64,000 bases of DNA from assembly GCF_008710095.1 (NCBI RefSeq), contig NZ_VYKJ01000021.1, forward strand, positions 3,296 through 67,295. The letters are read 5' to 3'. Position numbers and translations under genes: made by a program. Positions 36,072 to 45,548 of this stretch are shown here, piece after piece. Position 1 is the stretch's first letter, and every line of letters begins with the position of its first letter. The DNA is from Affinibrenneria salicis (GTDB lineage: Bacteria > Pseudomonadota > Gammaproteobacteria > Enterobacterales > Enterobacteriaceae). The notes below the pieces were generated by a model. It did not search any database. It was not told the origin of the DNA and was given only the letters and a program-made list of their open reading frames with translations.

Positions 36072-37205
36072 ATGTTCCAGTTGTCACAGCAAGATATTCA
36101 TTTAGGCGCCAGTGCCGGCAACAAGGAAGAGGCAATTAAGCAGGTCGCTTCAGCCTTGACCGCCGCTGGCTGTGTCAGCGCCGCTTACGTTGATGGCATG
36201 ATGCAGCGTGAGCAGCAAACTTCCACCTGGCTGGGTAATGGTATCGCTATTCCGCACGGGACGACCGATACGCGCGACCTGGTGCTGAAAACGGGCGTCC
36301 AGGTATTCCAGTTCCCGCAGGGCGTGGAGTGGGGAGAAGGCCAGAAGGCCTATGTCGTGTTGGGCATCGCCGCTCGCTCGGATGAACATCTGGCGCTGCT
36401 GCGTCAGTTAACGCACGTTCTCAGCGATGACAGCGTGACGGCGCGCCTGGCTTCGACCACGTCGGCCGAAGAGCTGCGCAGTTTGCTGATGGGTGAGCAA
36501 CAGGCGGCTGAGTTCCGTTTCGATACGTCGCTGATTAGCCTGGATGTGGCCACCGACAGTCTGATCACGCTGCAGGCGCTGAACGCCGGCAAGCTGGAAC
36601 AGGCCGGCGCGGTGGACGCCGATTTTGTCAGCCAGTGCGTGGCGCGCAAACCGCTGAATCTCGGCCAGGGCATCTGGCTGAACGACAGCGTGACGGGCAA
36701 TCTGGCCAGCGCCGCCGCGGTAAGCCGTCCGGCCGCGCCTTTCAGCGCGGATGGGCAGACGGTGGCGCTGTTGCTGACCGTCGCAGTGGCGGATGAACAG
36801 CCGCAGGCGTTGCTGAATTACCTCGGCGATTTATTGCTGGCGCAAAAAGCTGAACGTCTGCTGAAGGCGGATGCGGCTACGCTGCTGGCTTTACTGACCA
36901 GCGAGGTGCCGGAAGAGAGCGATGCGCTGACCGCGGAGTTTACTATCCGCAACGAACATGGTCTGCATGCGCGTCCCGGTACGATGCTGGTTAACGTTAT
37001 CAAGAAATTCTCCAGCGAAATCACCGTGACCAACCTGGACGGCAGCGGCAAACCGGCCAACGGGCGCAGTCTGATGAAGGTGGTCGCGCTGGGCGTCAAA
37101 AAGGGCCATCGCTTACGTTTCTCCGCCAGCGGCAGCGATGCCGAACAGGCGCTGCAGGCCATTGGTGAAGCTATTAATTCTGGTCTGGGCGAGGGGGCAG
37201 CATGA
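36072..37205 (+). CDS. fruB: Fructose PTS diphosphoryl transfer protein (EIIA-M-FPr)
   Basis: The 377-residue protein joins an EIIA domain (about 1-145, with the phosphorylated histidine in IAIPHGTTD), a linker domain, and a C-terminal HPr-like FPr domain (about 290-375, [11 protein letters not shown]). It passes phosphate from enzyme I to FruA in the cytoplasm. It overlaps fruK by four bases. The Shine-Dalgarno is GGAGAGGAG. Confidence 0.97.
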   Translation: MFQLSQQDIHLGASAGNKEEAIKQVASALTAAGCVSAAYVDGMMQREQQTSTWLGNGIAIPHGTTDTRDLVLKTGVQVFQFPQGVEWGEGQKAYVVLGIAARSDEHLALLRQLTHVLSDDSVTARLASTTSAEELRSLLMGEQQAAEFRFDTSLISLDVATDSLITLQALNAGKLEQAGAVDADFVSQCVARKPLNLGQGIWLNDSVTGNLASAAAVSRPAAPFSADGQTVALLLTVAVADEQPQALLNYLGDLLLAQKAERLLKADAATLLALLTSEVPEESDALTAEFTIRNEHGLHARPGTMLVNVIKKFSSEITVTNLDGSGKPANGRSLMKVVALGVKKGHRLRFSASGSDAEQALQAIGEAINSGLGEGAA

Positions 37206-38140
37206 GCAGAAGAGTCGCAACAATTACGCTGAATCCGGCTTACGATCTGGTGGGCTACTGCCCGCAGATTGAGCGCGGAGAAGTCAACCTTGTGCAGACC
37301 GCGGGTCTGCACGCCGCCGGGAAAGGCATTAATGTCGCGAAGGTGCTGAAGGATCTGGGCATTGATGTCACCGTCGGCGGATTTCTGGGCAAAGATAACC
37401 AGGACGGCTTTCAGCAGCTGTTCAGCGAACTGGGCATCGCCAACCGCTTTCAGGTGGTGCCGGGCCGTACCCGGATTAACGTCAAACTGACGGAAAGCGA
37501 CGGCGACGTAACGGATTTGAATTTTTCCGGTTTCAACGTAACGCCGCAGGACTGGCAGCGTTTCGTCAATGATTCGCTGAGTTGGCTGGGGCAATTCGAC
37601 ATGGTGGCCGTGAGCGGCAGCCTGCCGGCGGGCGTCGATCCCGATGCCTTTACCGACTGGATGTCGCGTCTGCGCACTCATTGCCCGTGCATTATTTTCG
37701 ACAGCAGCCGCGAGGCGCTGGTGGCGGGGCTGAAAGCCTCGCCGTGGCTGGTTAAACCTAACCGCCGCGAACTGGAAATCTGGGCCGGCCGCAAACTGCC
37801 GACGCTGGAAGATGTGGTGGATGCGGCGCACGCCCTGCGTGAACAGGGAATTGCGCACGTGGTGATTTCGATGGGGGCGGAAGGCGCGCTGTGGGTTAAC
37901 GCCTCGGGCGCATGGCTGGCCAAGCCTCCGGTATGTGAGGTGGTCAGTACCGTCGGAGCTGGCGATTCAATGGTAGGGGGGCTGATTTACGGCTTGTTAA
38001 TGCGTGAATCCAGCGAACACACGCTGCGTCTGGCTACGGCAGTTTCTGCCCTGGCGGTTAGTCAGAGTAATGTCGGCATTTCCGATCGTCCACAGCTGGC
38101 TGCAATGATGGCGCGTGTCGATCTGAAACCTTTTAACTAA
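37202..38140 (+). CDS. fruK: 1-phosphofructokinase
   Basis: The 312-residue PfkB-family kinase converts fructose 1-phosphate to fructose 1,6-bisphosphate with [21 protein letters not shown] is the first PfkB signature and [12 protein letters not shown] the second, carrying the catalytic aspartate. The ATG overlaps the fruB TGA. Because its substrate is the Cra inducer, FruK activity also tunes operon expression. Confidence 0.97.
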   Translation: MSRRVATITLNPAYDLVGYCPQIERGEVNLVQTAGLHAAGKGINVAKVLKDLGIDVTVGGFLGKDNQDGFQQLFSELGIANRFQVVPGRTRINVKLTESDGDVTDLNFSGFNVTPQDWQRFVNDSLSWLGQFDMVAVSGSLPAGVDPDAFTDWMSRLRTHCPCIIFDSSREALVAGLKASPWLVKPNRRELEIWAGRKLPTLEDVVDAAHALREQGIAHVVISMGAEGALWVNASGAWLAKPPVCEVVSTVGAGDSMVGGLIYGLLMRESSEHTLRLATAVSALAVSQSNVGISDRPQLAAMMARVDLKPFN

Positions 38141-38156
38141 CAGCAGGAGATGGATG

Positions 38157-39845
38157 ATGAAAACGCTGCTGATAACAGATAAATCAATCGGTCAGGCGCA
38201 AAGCTATCTGGCGAAACGTATTCTCAGTGCGACCGCGGCCAGGGCCGGCCTGACGCCGACCGAACAGGTTCAGGACGCCGAACTGGTGATCGTACTCGGC
38301 GCCGCGGCGCCGGCCGATAGCGCGCTGAACGGCAAACCGCTGTTCAGGGGCGATATCGCCCAGGCGCTGGCCGAGCCGGAAGCCTTCCTGAATCAGGCGA
38401 AGAGCGAGGCTCAGCCTTATCAACCGCCTGTTGCGTCGGCAGACGCGCCGGCGTCGGGCCCCACGCGCATTGTGGCGGTGACCGCCTGTCCGACCGGCGT
38501 GGCGCATACCTTTATGGCCGCCGAAGCGATCGAAACGGAAGCGAAGAAACGCGGCTGGTGGGTGAAAGTTGAGACGCGCGGTTCGGTCGGCGCCGGCAAC
38601 CCGATTTCGCCGGAAGAAGTTGAGCAGGCCGATGTGGTGATTGTCGCGGCGGATATCGAAGTCGATCTGAGCAAGTTCGCCGGCAAGAAAATGTACCGCA
38701 CCTCTACGGGGCTGGCGCTGAAGAAAACGGCGCAGGAACTGGATAAGGCGCTGGCCGAAGCGACGGTTTATCAACCCGGCGGACAAAAAGGCAGCGCCGA
38801 GGCGGCCGGTCAGCCTAAAAAAGGCGGCACCGGTCCTTACAGCCACCTGTTGACCGGCGTGTCCTACATGCTGCCTGTCGTTGTGGCCGGCGGGTTGTGT
38901 ATCGCGCTGTCGTTTATGTTCGGTATCGAAGCCTTTAAGGTTCAGGGGACGCTGGCCGCCGCGCTGAAAACGATCGGCGACGCGGCCTTTACGTTGATGG
39001 TTCCGGTACTGGCCGGTTATATCGCGTTCTCTATCGCCGATCGCCCCGGCCTGGCGCCGGGCCTGGTGGGCGGCGTGCTGGCCAATGCCATGGGGGCAGG
39101 CTTCCTCGGCGGGATCATCGCCGGTTTTCTGGCGGGCTATATTGCCAGAGCGATTAATAAGTATATTCAATTACCGCAGAGTATGTCGGCGCTGAAACCG
39201 ATTTTGATTATTCCTCTATTAGCGACGTTGCTGATGGGGCTGATCATGGTCTACGGCATCGGCACGCCGGTAGCCCAGATCCTGATCGGTTTGACCCACT
39301 GGCTGCAATCGATGGGAACGGCAAATGCGGTGATCCTTGGCGCTATCCTGGGCGGTATGATGTGTACCGATATGGGCGGGCCGGTTAACAAAGTAGCCTA
39401 CGTTTTCGGGACGACCCTGCTCAGCAGCCAGATCTATGGACCGATGGCCGCCGTGATGGCGGGCGGGATGGTGCCGCCGCTGGCGATGGGGCTGGCGACG
39501 TTCCTGGCGCGTAATAAGTTCAACACCACGGAACGGGAAGGGGGTAAGGCCGCACTGATCCTGGGGCTGTGCTTTATTTCCGAAGGGGCGATTCCTTATG
39601 CCGCACGTGACCCGATGCGTGTTCTGCCCTGCTGTATCCTCGGCGGCGCGCTGACCGGCGCGATCTCGATGGCGGTGGGCGCGAGCCTGATGGCGCCGCA
39701 CGGCGGGCTGTTTGTGCTGCTGATCCCCGGCGCGATTACCCCGGTCGTCGGTTATCTGGTGGCGATTCTGGCCGGTACCGTGGTATCGGGCGTGCTGTAC
39801 GCCTTCCTGAAACGGCCGGACGAGGTCGTGGCGAAAGTTGCCTAA
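38157..39845 (+). CDS. fruA: Fructose-specific PTS enzyme IIBC
   Basis: The 562-residue membrane permease has a degenerate IIB' domain (about 1-100), a IIB domain with the phosphorylated cysteine in TACPTGVAHTFMAAEAIE, and a IIC membrane domain (about 225-560). It imports fructose as fructose 1-phosphate. AGGAG at 38145 fits ATG 38157 slightly better than ATG 38154, and E. coli starts MKTLLI. It is the last gene of the operon. Confidence 0.96.
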   Translation: MKTLLITDKSIGQAQSYLAKRILSATAARAGLTPTEQVQDAELVIVLGAAAPADSALNGKPLFRGDIAQALAEPEAFLNQAKSEAQPYQPPVASADAPASGPTRIVAVTACPTGVAHTFMAAEAIETEAKKRGWWVKVETRGSVGAGNPISPEEVEQADVVIVAADIEVDLSKFAGKKMYRTSTGLALKKTAQELDKALAEATVYQPGGQKGSAEAAGQPKKGGTGPYSHLLTGVSYMLPVVVAGGLCIALSFMFGIEAFKVQGTLAAALKTIGDAAFTLMVPVLAGYIAFSIADRPGLAPGLVGGVLANAMGAGFLGGIIAGFLAGYIARAINKYIQLPQSMSALKPILIIPLLATLLMGLIMVYGIGTPVAQILIGLTHWLQSMGTANAVILGAILGGMMCTDMGGPVNKVAYVFGTTLLSSQIYGPMAAVMAGGMVPPLAMGLATFLARNKFNTTEREGGKAALILGLCFISEGAIPYAARDPMRVLPCCILGGALTGAISMAVGASLMAPHGGLFVLLIPGAITPVVGYLVAILAGTVVSGVLYAFLKRPDEVVAKVA

Positions 39846-39890
39846 TCTAATGGATGACCCGCGTTAAACTGCTATTTGGTTAAAACGACA

Positions 39891-39924
39891 AGCCCCGGCG
39901 GGCGTATCCGCCGGGGCTTTTTTT
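39891..39924 (+). terminator. Terminator of fruBKA
   Basis: AGCCCCGGCGG (39891-39901) and CCGCCGGGGCT (39908-39918) form a perfect 11-bp stem with a six-base loop, followed by a run of T to 39924. Confidence 0.92.
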
Positions 39925-39936
39925 ATCACGCTTAAA

Positions 39937-40491
39937 CCACCGCCCAGGGCGGTGGCGATCGCCCCTGTGGGGCTGGGGCCGTAGGATGCTCATGCTAAAT
40001 ACTGCCCCGGTTTGTTACCAGCAAATCAAAGGAGTAAATAGCGTGAGCAGGCATGAATCCGTTTCACGCCTATTCTATCGCTGTCGGTATCATCTCGTCT
40101 GGACACCGAAGTACAGACACAACATCCTTAAGGGCAATCCCGGAAAAGAGCCGGACCGAATCCTCTGTGTTTATTGCAATATGCATATGAAGAAATGCAT
40201 GGTCGCAGAACTAGTCGCAGAACTAAATGTGCAGATAGCGCATTTGCCTTTGGTGGTAAACGCCGGGCCTGAGTGTTTCAGACCTGATGGGGTTTGTGAA
40301 AAAACGAACAGCGATAAGGCCGGTCGCAAAATTCCCCTGTCTGAAAAAGAAAAAATTGTGGGGAGAGCACTGCTGGCGAAGCGGTAATTCGCAGATATGC
40401 CAGGTATCAGGGCACGATAGCGAAAGCAAAAGCAGAAAGGCAAATGCGACCGGGGTTGGCGGAATAGTGTTTAAGCCCCCGTTTAGGGGGC
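39937..40491 (+). mobile_element. Decayed IS200/IS605-type element
   Basis: The left side has a perfect hairpin CCACCGCCC-A-GGGCGGTGG (39937-39955) followed by GCCCC-TGT-GGGGC (39961-39973). The right side has GCCCCC-GTTTA-GGGGGC (40475-40491). Such subterminal hairpins are what IS200/IS605 transposases bind. A broken transposase gene lies between. It occupies the fruA-nfo junction, where E. coli carries psu, rih and other genes. Exact ends are uncertain because these elements make no terminal repeats. Confidence 0.65.
40043..40430 (+). pseudogene. IS200-type Y1 transposase tnpA, frameshifted
   Basis: A GTG start at 40043 opens SRHESVSRLFYRCRYHLVWTPKYRHN-like sequence (the YHLVWTPKYR motif is diagnostic), continuing to ELNVQIAHLPLVV. 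The catalytic HUH motif, normally HVHL, reads HLPL, so the second histidine is lost. The frame then shifts: from 40287 another frame gives MGFVKKRTAIRPVAKFPCLK and LWGEHCWRSG, matching the later LMGFVKGRTAI...LWGNHFW part of the family. The gene is dead. Confidence 0.8.
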
Positions 40492-40569
40492 CGTGTCAAA
40501 GTCGTCTGCTATGAAGGCGGCTTTTTGCTGTCTGTCCGCCGGTGAGGTTCGCGGCGCCGGATGGCCGCT

Positions 40570-41409
40570 TTACTGCTGCGCCTTGAGCCAGGCGATTTCC
40601 TGCGGCCAGATATCCGGGTTGACGGTTTCCAGAATCAGCGGAATACCGTCAAAGCGCGCGTCGCGCATAATGTAGCGAAATACGGTTTTGCCGATATTGC
40701 CCAGTCCCAGACTATGGTGGCGGTCCACGCGGCTATTGAATTCGCTTTTCGCATCGTTCAGGTGCATGCCGCGCAGATAGCGCAGCCCCACCACGCGCTC
40801 CAGCTCGCCGAAGGTGGCGTCGCAGTCGGCTTCGGTGCGCAGATCGTAACCGCCGGCGAAGGCGTGACAGGTGTCGATACAGACGCCGACCCGGCTCTTA
40901 TCTTCCACGCCGTCGATGATGGCGGCCAGCTGTTCAAAGCGAAACCCCAGATTGCTGCCCTGACCGGCGGTGTTTTCGATCACCGCGGTCACGCCGGCGG
41001 TTTTGTCGAGCGCAATGTTGATCGATTCGGCGATGCGCGCCAGACAGGTCGCTTCATCGATTTGCCGCAGATGGCTGCCGGGATGAAAGTTAAGCAGGCT
41101 TAGCCCCAACTGCCGACAGCGCTGCATTTCATCAATAAACGCGGCGCGCGATTTCGCCAGCGCCTCGGCGTCGGGATGGCCCAGGTTAATCAGATAGCTG
41201 TCGTGCGGTAAAATCTGCGCCGCTGTGTAGCCATAGCGTTCGCACGCCAGCCGGAACAGCTCGATGGTGGCGGTACTCAGCGGGGCCGCCTGCCACTGAC
41301 GTTGGTTTTTGGTAAACAGGGCAAAAGCGGTGGCTTCCAGTTGATGGGCCCGGACGACGGCCTGGTCGACGCCGCCCGCCGCGCTCACGTGTGCGCCTAC
41401 AAACTTCAT
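40570..41409 (-). CDS. nfo: Endonuclease IV (AP endonuclease)
   Basis: The 279-residue TIM-barrel enzyme cleaves DNA 5' to abasic sites. Zinc ligands lie in [50 protein letters not shown] and PLILETV, all present. Length matches E. coli Nfo (285). It is a single gene; in E. coli it belongs to the SoxRS regulon, but no SoxS box was identified here. Confidence 0.97.
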   Translation of the reverse strand: MKFVGAHVSAAGGVDQAVVRAHQLEATAFALFTKNQRQWQAAPLSTATIELFRLACERYGYTAAQILPHDSYLINLGHPDAEALAKSRAAFIDEMQRCRQLGLSLLNFHPGSHLRQIDEATCLARIAESINIALDKTAGVTAVIENTAGQGSNLGFRFEQLAAIIDGVEDKSRVGVCIDTCHAFAGGYDLRTEADCDATFGELERVVGLRYLRGMHLNDAKSEFNSRVDRHHSLGLGNIGKTVFRYIMRDARFDGIPLILETVNPDIWPQEIAWLKAQQ

Positions 41410-41513
41410 GCGTTTCTCCTCTGGTTGGCGCGCATTATGACATTATTTTCCGTCAGCGCCGCCAGTATGGCGGCAAAAAACACTGACGGCGCAAGAACGG
41501 CGCCGTCGGGAGA

Positions 41514-42596
41514 TCAGGACAATCCGTATTGTACGGCCAGGTTGATGGCGCCGCCGCCGGCGATCAGCCAGATAAACAGCAGCAGTCCCAGCAGCAGCGG
41601 TCGCGCGCCGGCATGGTGGATCGCGCTGAGTCGGGTGGTCAGGCCCATGGCGCACATCGCCATCGCCAGCAGCCAGGTGTCCAGCAGGTTCAGTTCGTGC
41701 ACCGCCTCGCGCGGCAGCAGGTGCCATGAGTTAAGCGCGGTGGCCGCGATAAACAGCAGCGCAAACCACGGAACGACGGCGAACCGTCGAGGCTGCCGGT
41801 CGTCGTCGATCCGGCGGTCTTTGCGCAGGCAAAACGACAGGATTAGCAGGAACGGGGCCAGCATCATGACGCGCAGCATTTTCGCGATAACGGCGGTGCT
41901 TTCGGTCAGCGGGCCAATGGCGTGGCCCGCCGCGACGACCTGTGCGACTTCGTGCGTGGTCGAGCCAAGATAAACCCCGAAAGTCTGCGGGTTAAAAAAT
42001 GATCCGCTATAATATAAATCCAGTCGATAGATGGCTGGATAAAGAAACATTGCCGCGGTGCCGAAAATGACGACGGTGGAAACGGCGACGGCTATTTTAT
42101 CGGATGATGCTTTGACCACAGGCGCGGTGGCAAGAACCGCCGCCGCGCCGCAAATACTGCTGCCCGCACCGATCAGTAACCACGTTTGTCGATCGAGTTT
42201 AAATACTTTTCTGCCCAGCAATCCTGCCAGCAGCAGGGTGGAGGTTAATGTCAGTAACCCAATAATCAGGCCGGACAGACCGATATCCATTATTTCCTGG
42301 AAACTAATCTGGAAACCGTACAATATAATGCCCAGACGTAATAAATATTGTTTTGCCCATTGCACACCCGGATCACAGCGTGAATGTAGCCATGGATACA
42401 GCGTATTGCCGATAATGATCCCTGCCACGATAGCGAGCGTCAACGTGCCTGCTCCCCACGCGGCAACGCCTGGCATTTTTCCTGCCTCAATCGCGCACAG
42501 CGAGATACACCCCGTGAAGATTAGCCCGGGAGTAATTTGCGGGTAACGTAGCCTTCCGGCACCCTGAGGCCGTAAGGCCGGAATTGATTCAGACAT
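41514..42596 (-). CDS. yeiH: YeiH family membrane protein (UPF0324)
   Basis: This 360-residue protein has about ten membrane helices (GLIFTGCISLCAIEAG, KQYLLRLGIILYGFQISFQEI, GAGSSICGAAAVLATAPVVKA) and belongs to the PSE/UPF0324 family. Members have been proposed as sulfate or sulfite-type exporters; E. coli YeiH is not characterised. The start at 42596 fits the family. It is divergent from the LysR gene yeiE, which probably controls it. Confidence 0.9.
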   Translation of the reverse strand: MSESIPALRPQGAGRLRYPQITPGLIFTGCISLCAIEAGKMPGVAAWGAGTLTLAIVAGIIIGNTLYPWLHSRCDPGVQWAKQYLLRLGIILYGFQISFQEIMDIGLSGLIIGLLTLTSTLLLAGLLGRKVFKLDRQTWLLIGAGSSICGAAAVLATAPVVKASSDKIAVAVSTVVIFGTAAMFLYPAIYRLDLYYSGSFFNPQTFGVYLGSTTHEVAQVVAAGHAIGPLTESTAVIAKMLRVMMLAPFLLILSFCLRKDRRIDDDRQPRRFAVVPWFALLFIAATALNSWHLLPREAVHELNLLDTWLLAMAMCAMGLTTRLSAIHHAGARPLLLGLLLFIWLIAGGGAINLAVQYGLS

Positions 42597-42712
42597 ATAA
42601 ACCTCATACTGCTTCTGACTCTGCAAGTATTGGCCAGACTACAGCTATGAGATTTAAAAGATAAATTTATTATATGCTTATAACCTATAGATATTAATGA
42701 TAAGAGTCCGTT

Positions 42713-43585
42713 ATGCACATTACTCTGCGACAAATTGAAGTTTTTACTGAGGTTCTGAAAAGCGGATCGACTACACAGGCATCCGTTGTGCTGGCGCTTT
42801 CGCAGTCGGCCGTCAGCGCGGCGCTGGCCGATTTGGAAAATCAGCTCAGCGTTCAGTTATTTGACCGGGTGGGAAAACGGCTGGTCGTCAATGAGCACGG
42901 CCGTCTGCTCTATCCAAAGGCGCTGGCGCTGTTGGAACAGTCACAGGAAATTGAGCAGTTATTTCGCCGTGAAAACGGCGCGCTGCGCATCTGCGCCAGC
43001 AGCACCATCGGCAATTATCTGCTGCCGCTGATGATTTCCCGCTATCGCCAGGATTTCCCGACGGCGCCGCTGGAACTGCACGTCGGCAATACGCTGGACG
43101 TTATCACGCTGGTCTCCGAATTTCGCGCGGACCTGGGGCTGATCGAGGGGCCCTGCCATCAGCCCGAACTCAGCACGCAGCCCTGGCTGGAGGATGAACT
43201 GGTCGTGTTTGCCGCGCCCGATCACCCGCTGGCCCGGCAACCGGTAACGCTGGACGATCTGGCGAAGACCTCGTGGATTTTGCGCGAGAGCGGTTCCGGC
43301 ACGCGCGAAGTGCTGGATCATCTGCTGCTGACGCGTCTGCCGCCGATCCATTTGGTGATGGAACTGGGCAATTCCGAGGCGATTAAACACGCGGTGCGTT
43401 ACGGTTTGGGCATCAGCTGTCTGTCGCGCTGGGTGATCGCCGAACAGCTGGAGGCGGGCACGCTGATCGAACTGCAGGTTCCGCTGCCGCCGCTGACCCG
43501 GACGCTGTATCTGATCCATCATCGGCAGAAACACATTTCAGCGGTGCTGCAGCGCTTTTTGAATTACTGCGTAGAGAGCATCTGA
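42713..43585 (+). CDS. yeiE: LysR-family regulator YeiE
   Basis: The 290 residues have an N-terminal winged helix ([21 protein letters not shown], residues 2-60) and a CysB-like effector domain (about 90-290). It matches E. coli YeiE, reported to act in iron homeostasis and, in Salmonella and Cronobacter, motility or virulence and sulfite tolerance. Divergent orientation to yeiH with a 116-bp gap is conserved. Confidence 0.92.
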   Translation: MHITLRQIEVFTEVLKSGSTTQASVVLALSQSAVSAALADLENQLSVQLFDRVGKRLVVNEHGRLLYPKALALLEQSQEIEQLFRRENGALRICASSTIGNYLLPLMISRYRQDFPTAPLELHVGNTLDVITLVSEFRADLGLIEGPCHQPELSTQPWLEDELVVFAAPDHPLARQPVTLDDLAKTSWILRESGSGTREVLDHLLLTRLPPIHLVMELGNSEAIKHAVRYGLGISCLSRWVIAEQLEAGTLIELQVPLPPLTRTLYLIHHRQKHISAVLQRFLNYCVESI

Positions 43586-43722
43586 TGACCCTGCGTGAAT
43601 AATTCAGCTAATGATCGCGGGTGAATTATGAAGCTCTCTTATAATTGGGCGTTCCAGGTCAATCGGCCAGTGGCTATTTGTTACAATCCGCCCTCATTTT
43701 CGTCAGAGCATGCAGGATTCGA

Positions 43723-45204
43723 ATGGCTCAGCAAGATATTCCGTCCCCGACAGGGGAAAATGTTTCTCTTCGCCGTGAACTAAAAGCGCGGCATTTAACG
43801 ATGATCGCCATCGGCGGTTCAATCGGCACGGGGCTCTTCGTGGCTTCCGGCGCCACCGTCTCTCAGGCCGGTCCCGGCGGGGCATTATTATCCTATGCCC
43901 TGATTGGCCTGATGGTGTATTTCCTGATGACCAGCCTGGGCGAACTGGCCGCCTATATGCCGGTTTCCGGCTCGTTCTCCACCTACGGTTCGCGCTATGT
44001 GGAAGAAGGTTTCGGCTTCGCGCTGGGCTGGAACTACTGGTACAACTGGGCGGTGACGATTGCCGTCGAACTGGTGGCGGCGCAGCTGCTGATGGAGTAC
44101 TGGTTTCCGGACGTGGCCGGCTGGATATGGAGCGCGCTGTTCCTCGCGCTGATGTTTTTGCTTAACTATATTTCCGTGAAGGGATTTGGTGAGGCCGAAT
44201 ACTGGTTCGCTCTGATCAAAGTCAGCACGGTGGTGGTGTTTATCATTATCGGCATTCTGATGATTATCGGCATCCTGAAGGGCGCGGAAAACGCCGGCTG
44301 GCATAACTGGCAGATTGGCGACGCGCCGTTCGCCGGCGGGTTCTCCGCCATGATCGGCGTGGCGATGATCGTCGGTTTCTCCTTTCAGGGTACGGAACTG
44401 ATCGGCGTGGCGGCCGGCGAATCGCAGGATCCGGGCAAAAATATTCCGCGCGCGGTGCGTCAGGTGTTCTGGCGTATTCTGCTGTTCTATATTCTGGCTA
44501 TCCTGATCATCAGCCTGATTATTCCTTATACCGATCCCAGCCTGCTGCGCAATGACATCAAGGATGTCAGCGTCAGCCCGTTCACCCTGGTGTTCCGTAA
44601 CGCCGGGCTGCTGTCGGCGGCGGCGGTGATGAACGCGGTGATCCTGACCGCGGTGCTGTCGGCCGGCAACTCCGGTATGTACGCCTCGACCCGTATGCTG
44701 TTTATGCTGGCGAGCGAGGGGAAAGCGCCGCGTATGTTCGCCAGGCTATCGCGCGGAGGAGTGCCGCGCAACGCGCTGTACGCCACTACCATTGTCGCCG
44801 GCCTGTGCTTTCTTACTTCGCGCTTCGGCAACCAGACCGTCTACCTGTGGTTGCTCAATACCTCGGGGATGACCGGCTTTATCGCCTGGCTCGGCATATC
44901 CATCAGCCATTATCGTTTCCGCCGCGGTTATGTCCGCCAGGGGCACGATCTGAAGGAACTGCCGTATCGTTCAGGCTTCTTCCCGCTGGGGCCGATTTTT
45001 GCCTTTATCCTGTGCCTGATCATCACGCTGGGTCAAAACTATCAGGCGTTTCTGGCGGATAAGATCGACTGGTACGGCGTGGCCGCCACCTATATCGGTA
45101 TTCCGCTGTTTTTGCTGATCTGGCTGGGCTATAAGCTGAGCCGCGGCACGCGCTTTATCCGCTACCAGGATATGACGTTCCCGGATCGTCACTCGCACCA
45201 ATAG
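43723..45204 (+). CDS. lysP: Lysine-specific permease
   Basis: The 493-residue, 12-helix amino acid/polyamine/organocation transporter imports lysine with protons. LRRELKARHLTMIAIGGSIGTGLFVASG is the first helix motif, and the ELAAYMPVSGSFSTYG and GTELIGVAAGES segments are typical of LysP. In E. coli LysP also holds the lysine sensor CadC in check. The ATG at 43723 gives a length close to E. coli (489); an earlier start would add 26 non-conserved residues. Confidence 0.95.
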   Translation: MAQQDIPSPTGENVSLRRELKARHLTMIAIGGSIGTGLFVASGATVSQAGPGGALLSYALIGLMVYFLMTSLGELAAYMPVSGSFSTYGSRYVEEGFGFALGWNYWYNWAVTIAVELVAAQLLMEYWFPDVAGWIWSALFLALMFLLNYISVKGFGEAEYWFALIKVSTVVVFIIIGILMIIGILKGAENAGWHNWQIGDAPFAGGFSAMIGVAMIVGFSFQGTELIGVAAGESQDPGKNIPRAVRQVFWRILLFYILAILIISLIIPYTDPSLLRNDIKDVSVSPFTLVFRNAGLLSAAAVMNAVILTAVLSAGNSGMYASTRMLFMLASEGKAPRMFARLSRGGVPRNALYATTIVAGLCFLTSRFGNQTVYLWLLNTSGMTGFIAWLGISISHYRFRRGYVRQGHDLKELPYRSGFFPLGPIFAFILCLIITLGQNYQAFLADKIDWYGVAATYIGIPLFLLIWLGYKLSRGTRFIRYQDMTFPDRHSHQ

Positions 45205-45420
45205 CGTTTTCCTGTTGCCTGGCCGCGGCCAGGCAAATTTTTATCCTGCCGTTTGCGACACCCGCGCCTTCATTTACTGCCTATTGTCCCATCCGCGACG
45301 TTTTCCCGTTTATTGAATAAATTTATTGATGCTGATTTTCTGCCACTCTGACGTTCTGTAACCATTCATGTAATGGTCATATTTGTGTTTTTATCTATTT
45401 ATCAATCAATTATTTATTGA

Positions 45421-45529
45421 GCAAACGATTAACTAAATGAATATATTAATGATAATTATTTATATTTACATCCATTTCGAATTACTTACAATCAATGGTG
45501 CAAAAAAACTCATTTTGTTAATCGTTTGC
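45421..45529. repeat. 13-bp inverted repeat flanking the cirA promoter region
   Basis: GCAAACGATTAAC (45421-45433) and GTTAATCGTTTGC (45517-45529) are exact reverse complements, 83 bp apart, around the Fur box. The right arm ends about 20 bp before the ATG, close to the Shine-Dalgarno GGGGG. It may be a pair of operator half-sites or an mRNA stem if transcription starts upstream. Confidence 0.6.
45445..45463. promoter_or_regulatory. Fur box upstream of the cirA-type gene
   Basis: ATTAATGATAATTATTTAT overlaps the 19-bp Fur consensus with the core ATGATAATTAT. It lies about 85 bp upstream of the receptor start, so the gene should be iron-repressed. Confidence 0.8.
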
Positions 45530-45548
45530 CGGCTCGGGGGAAATAAAA

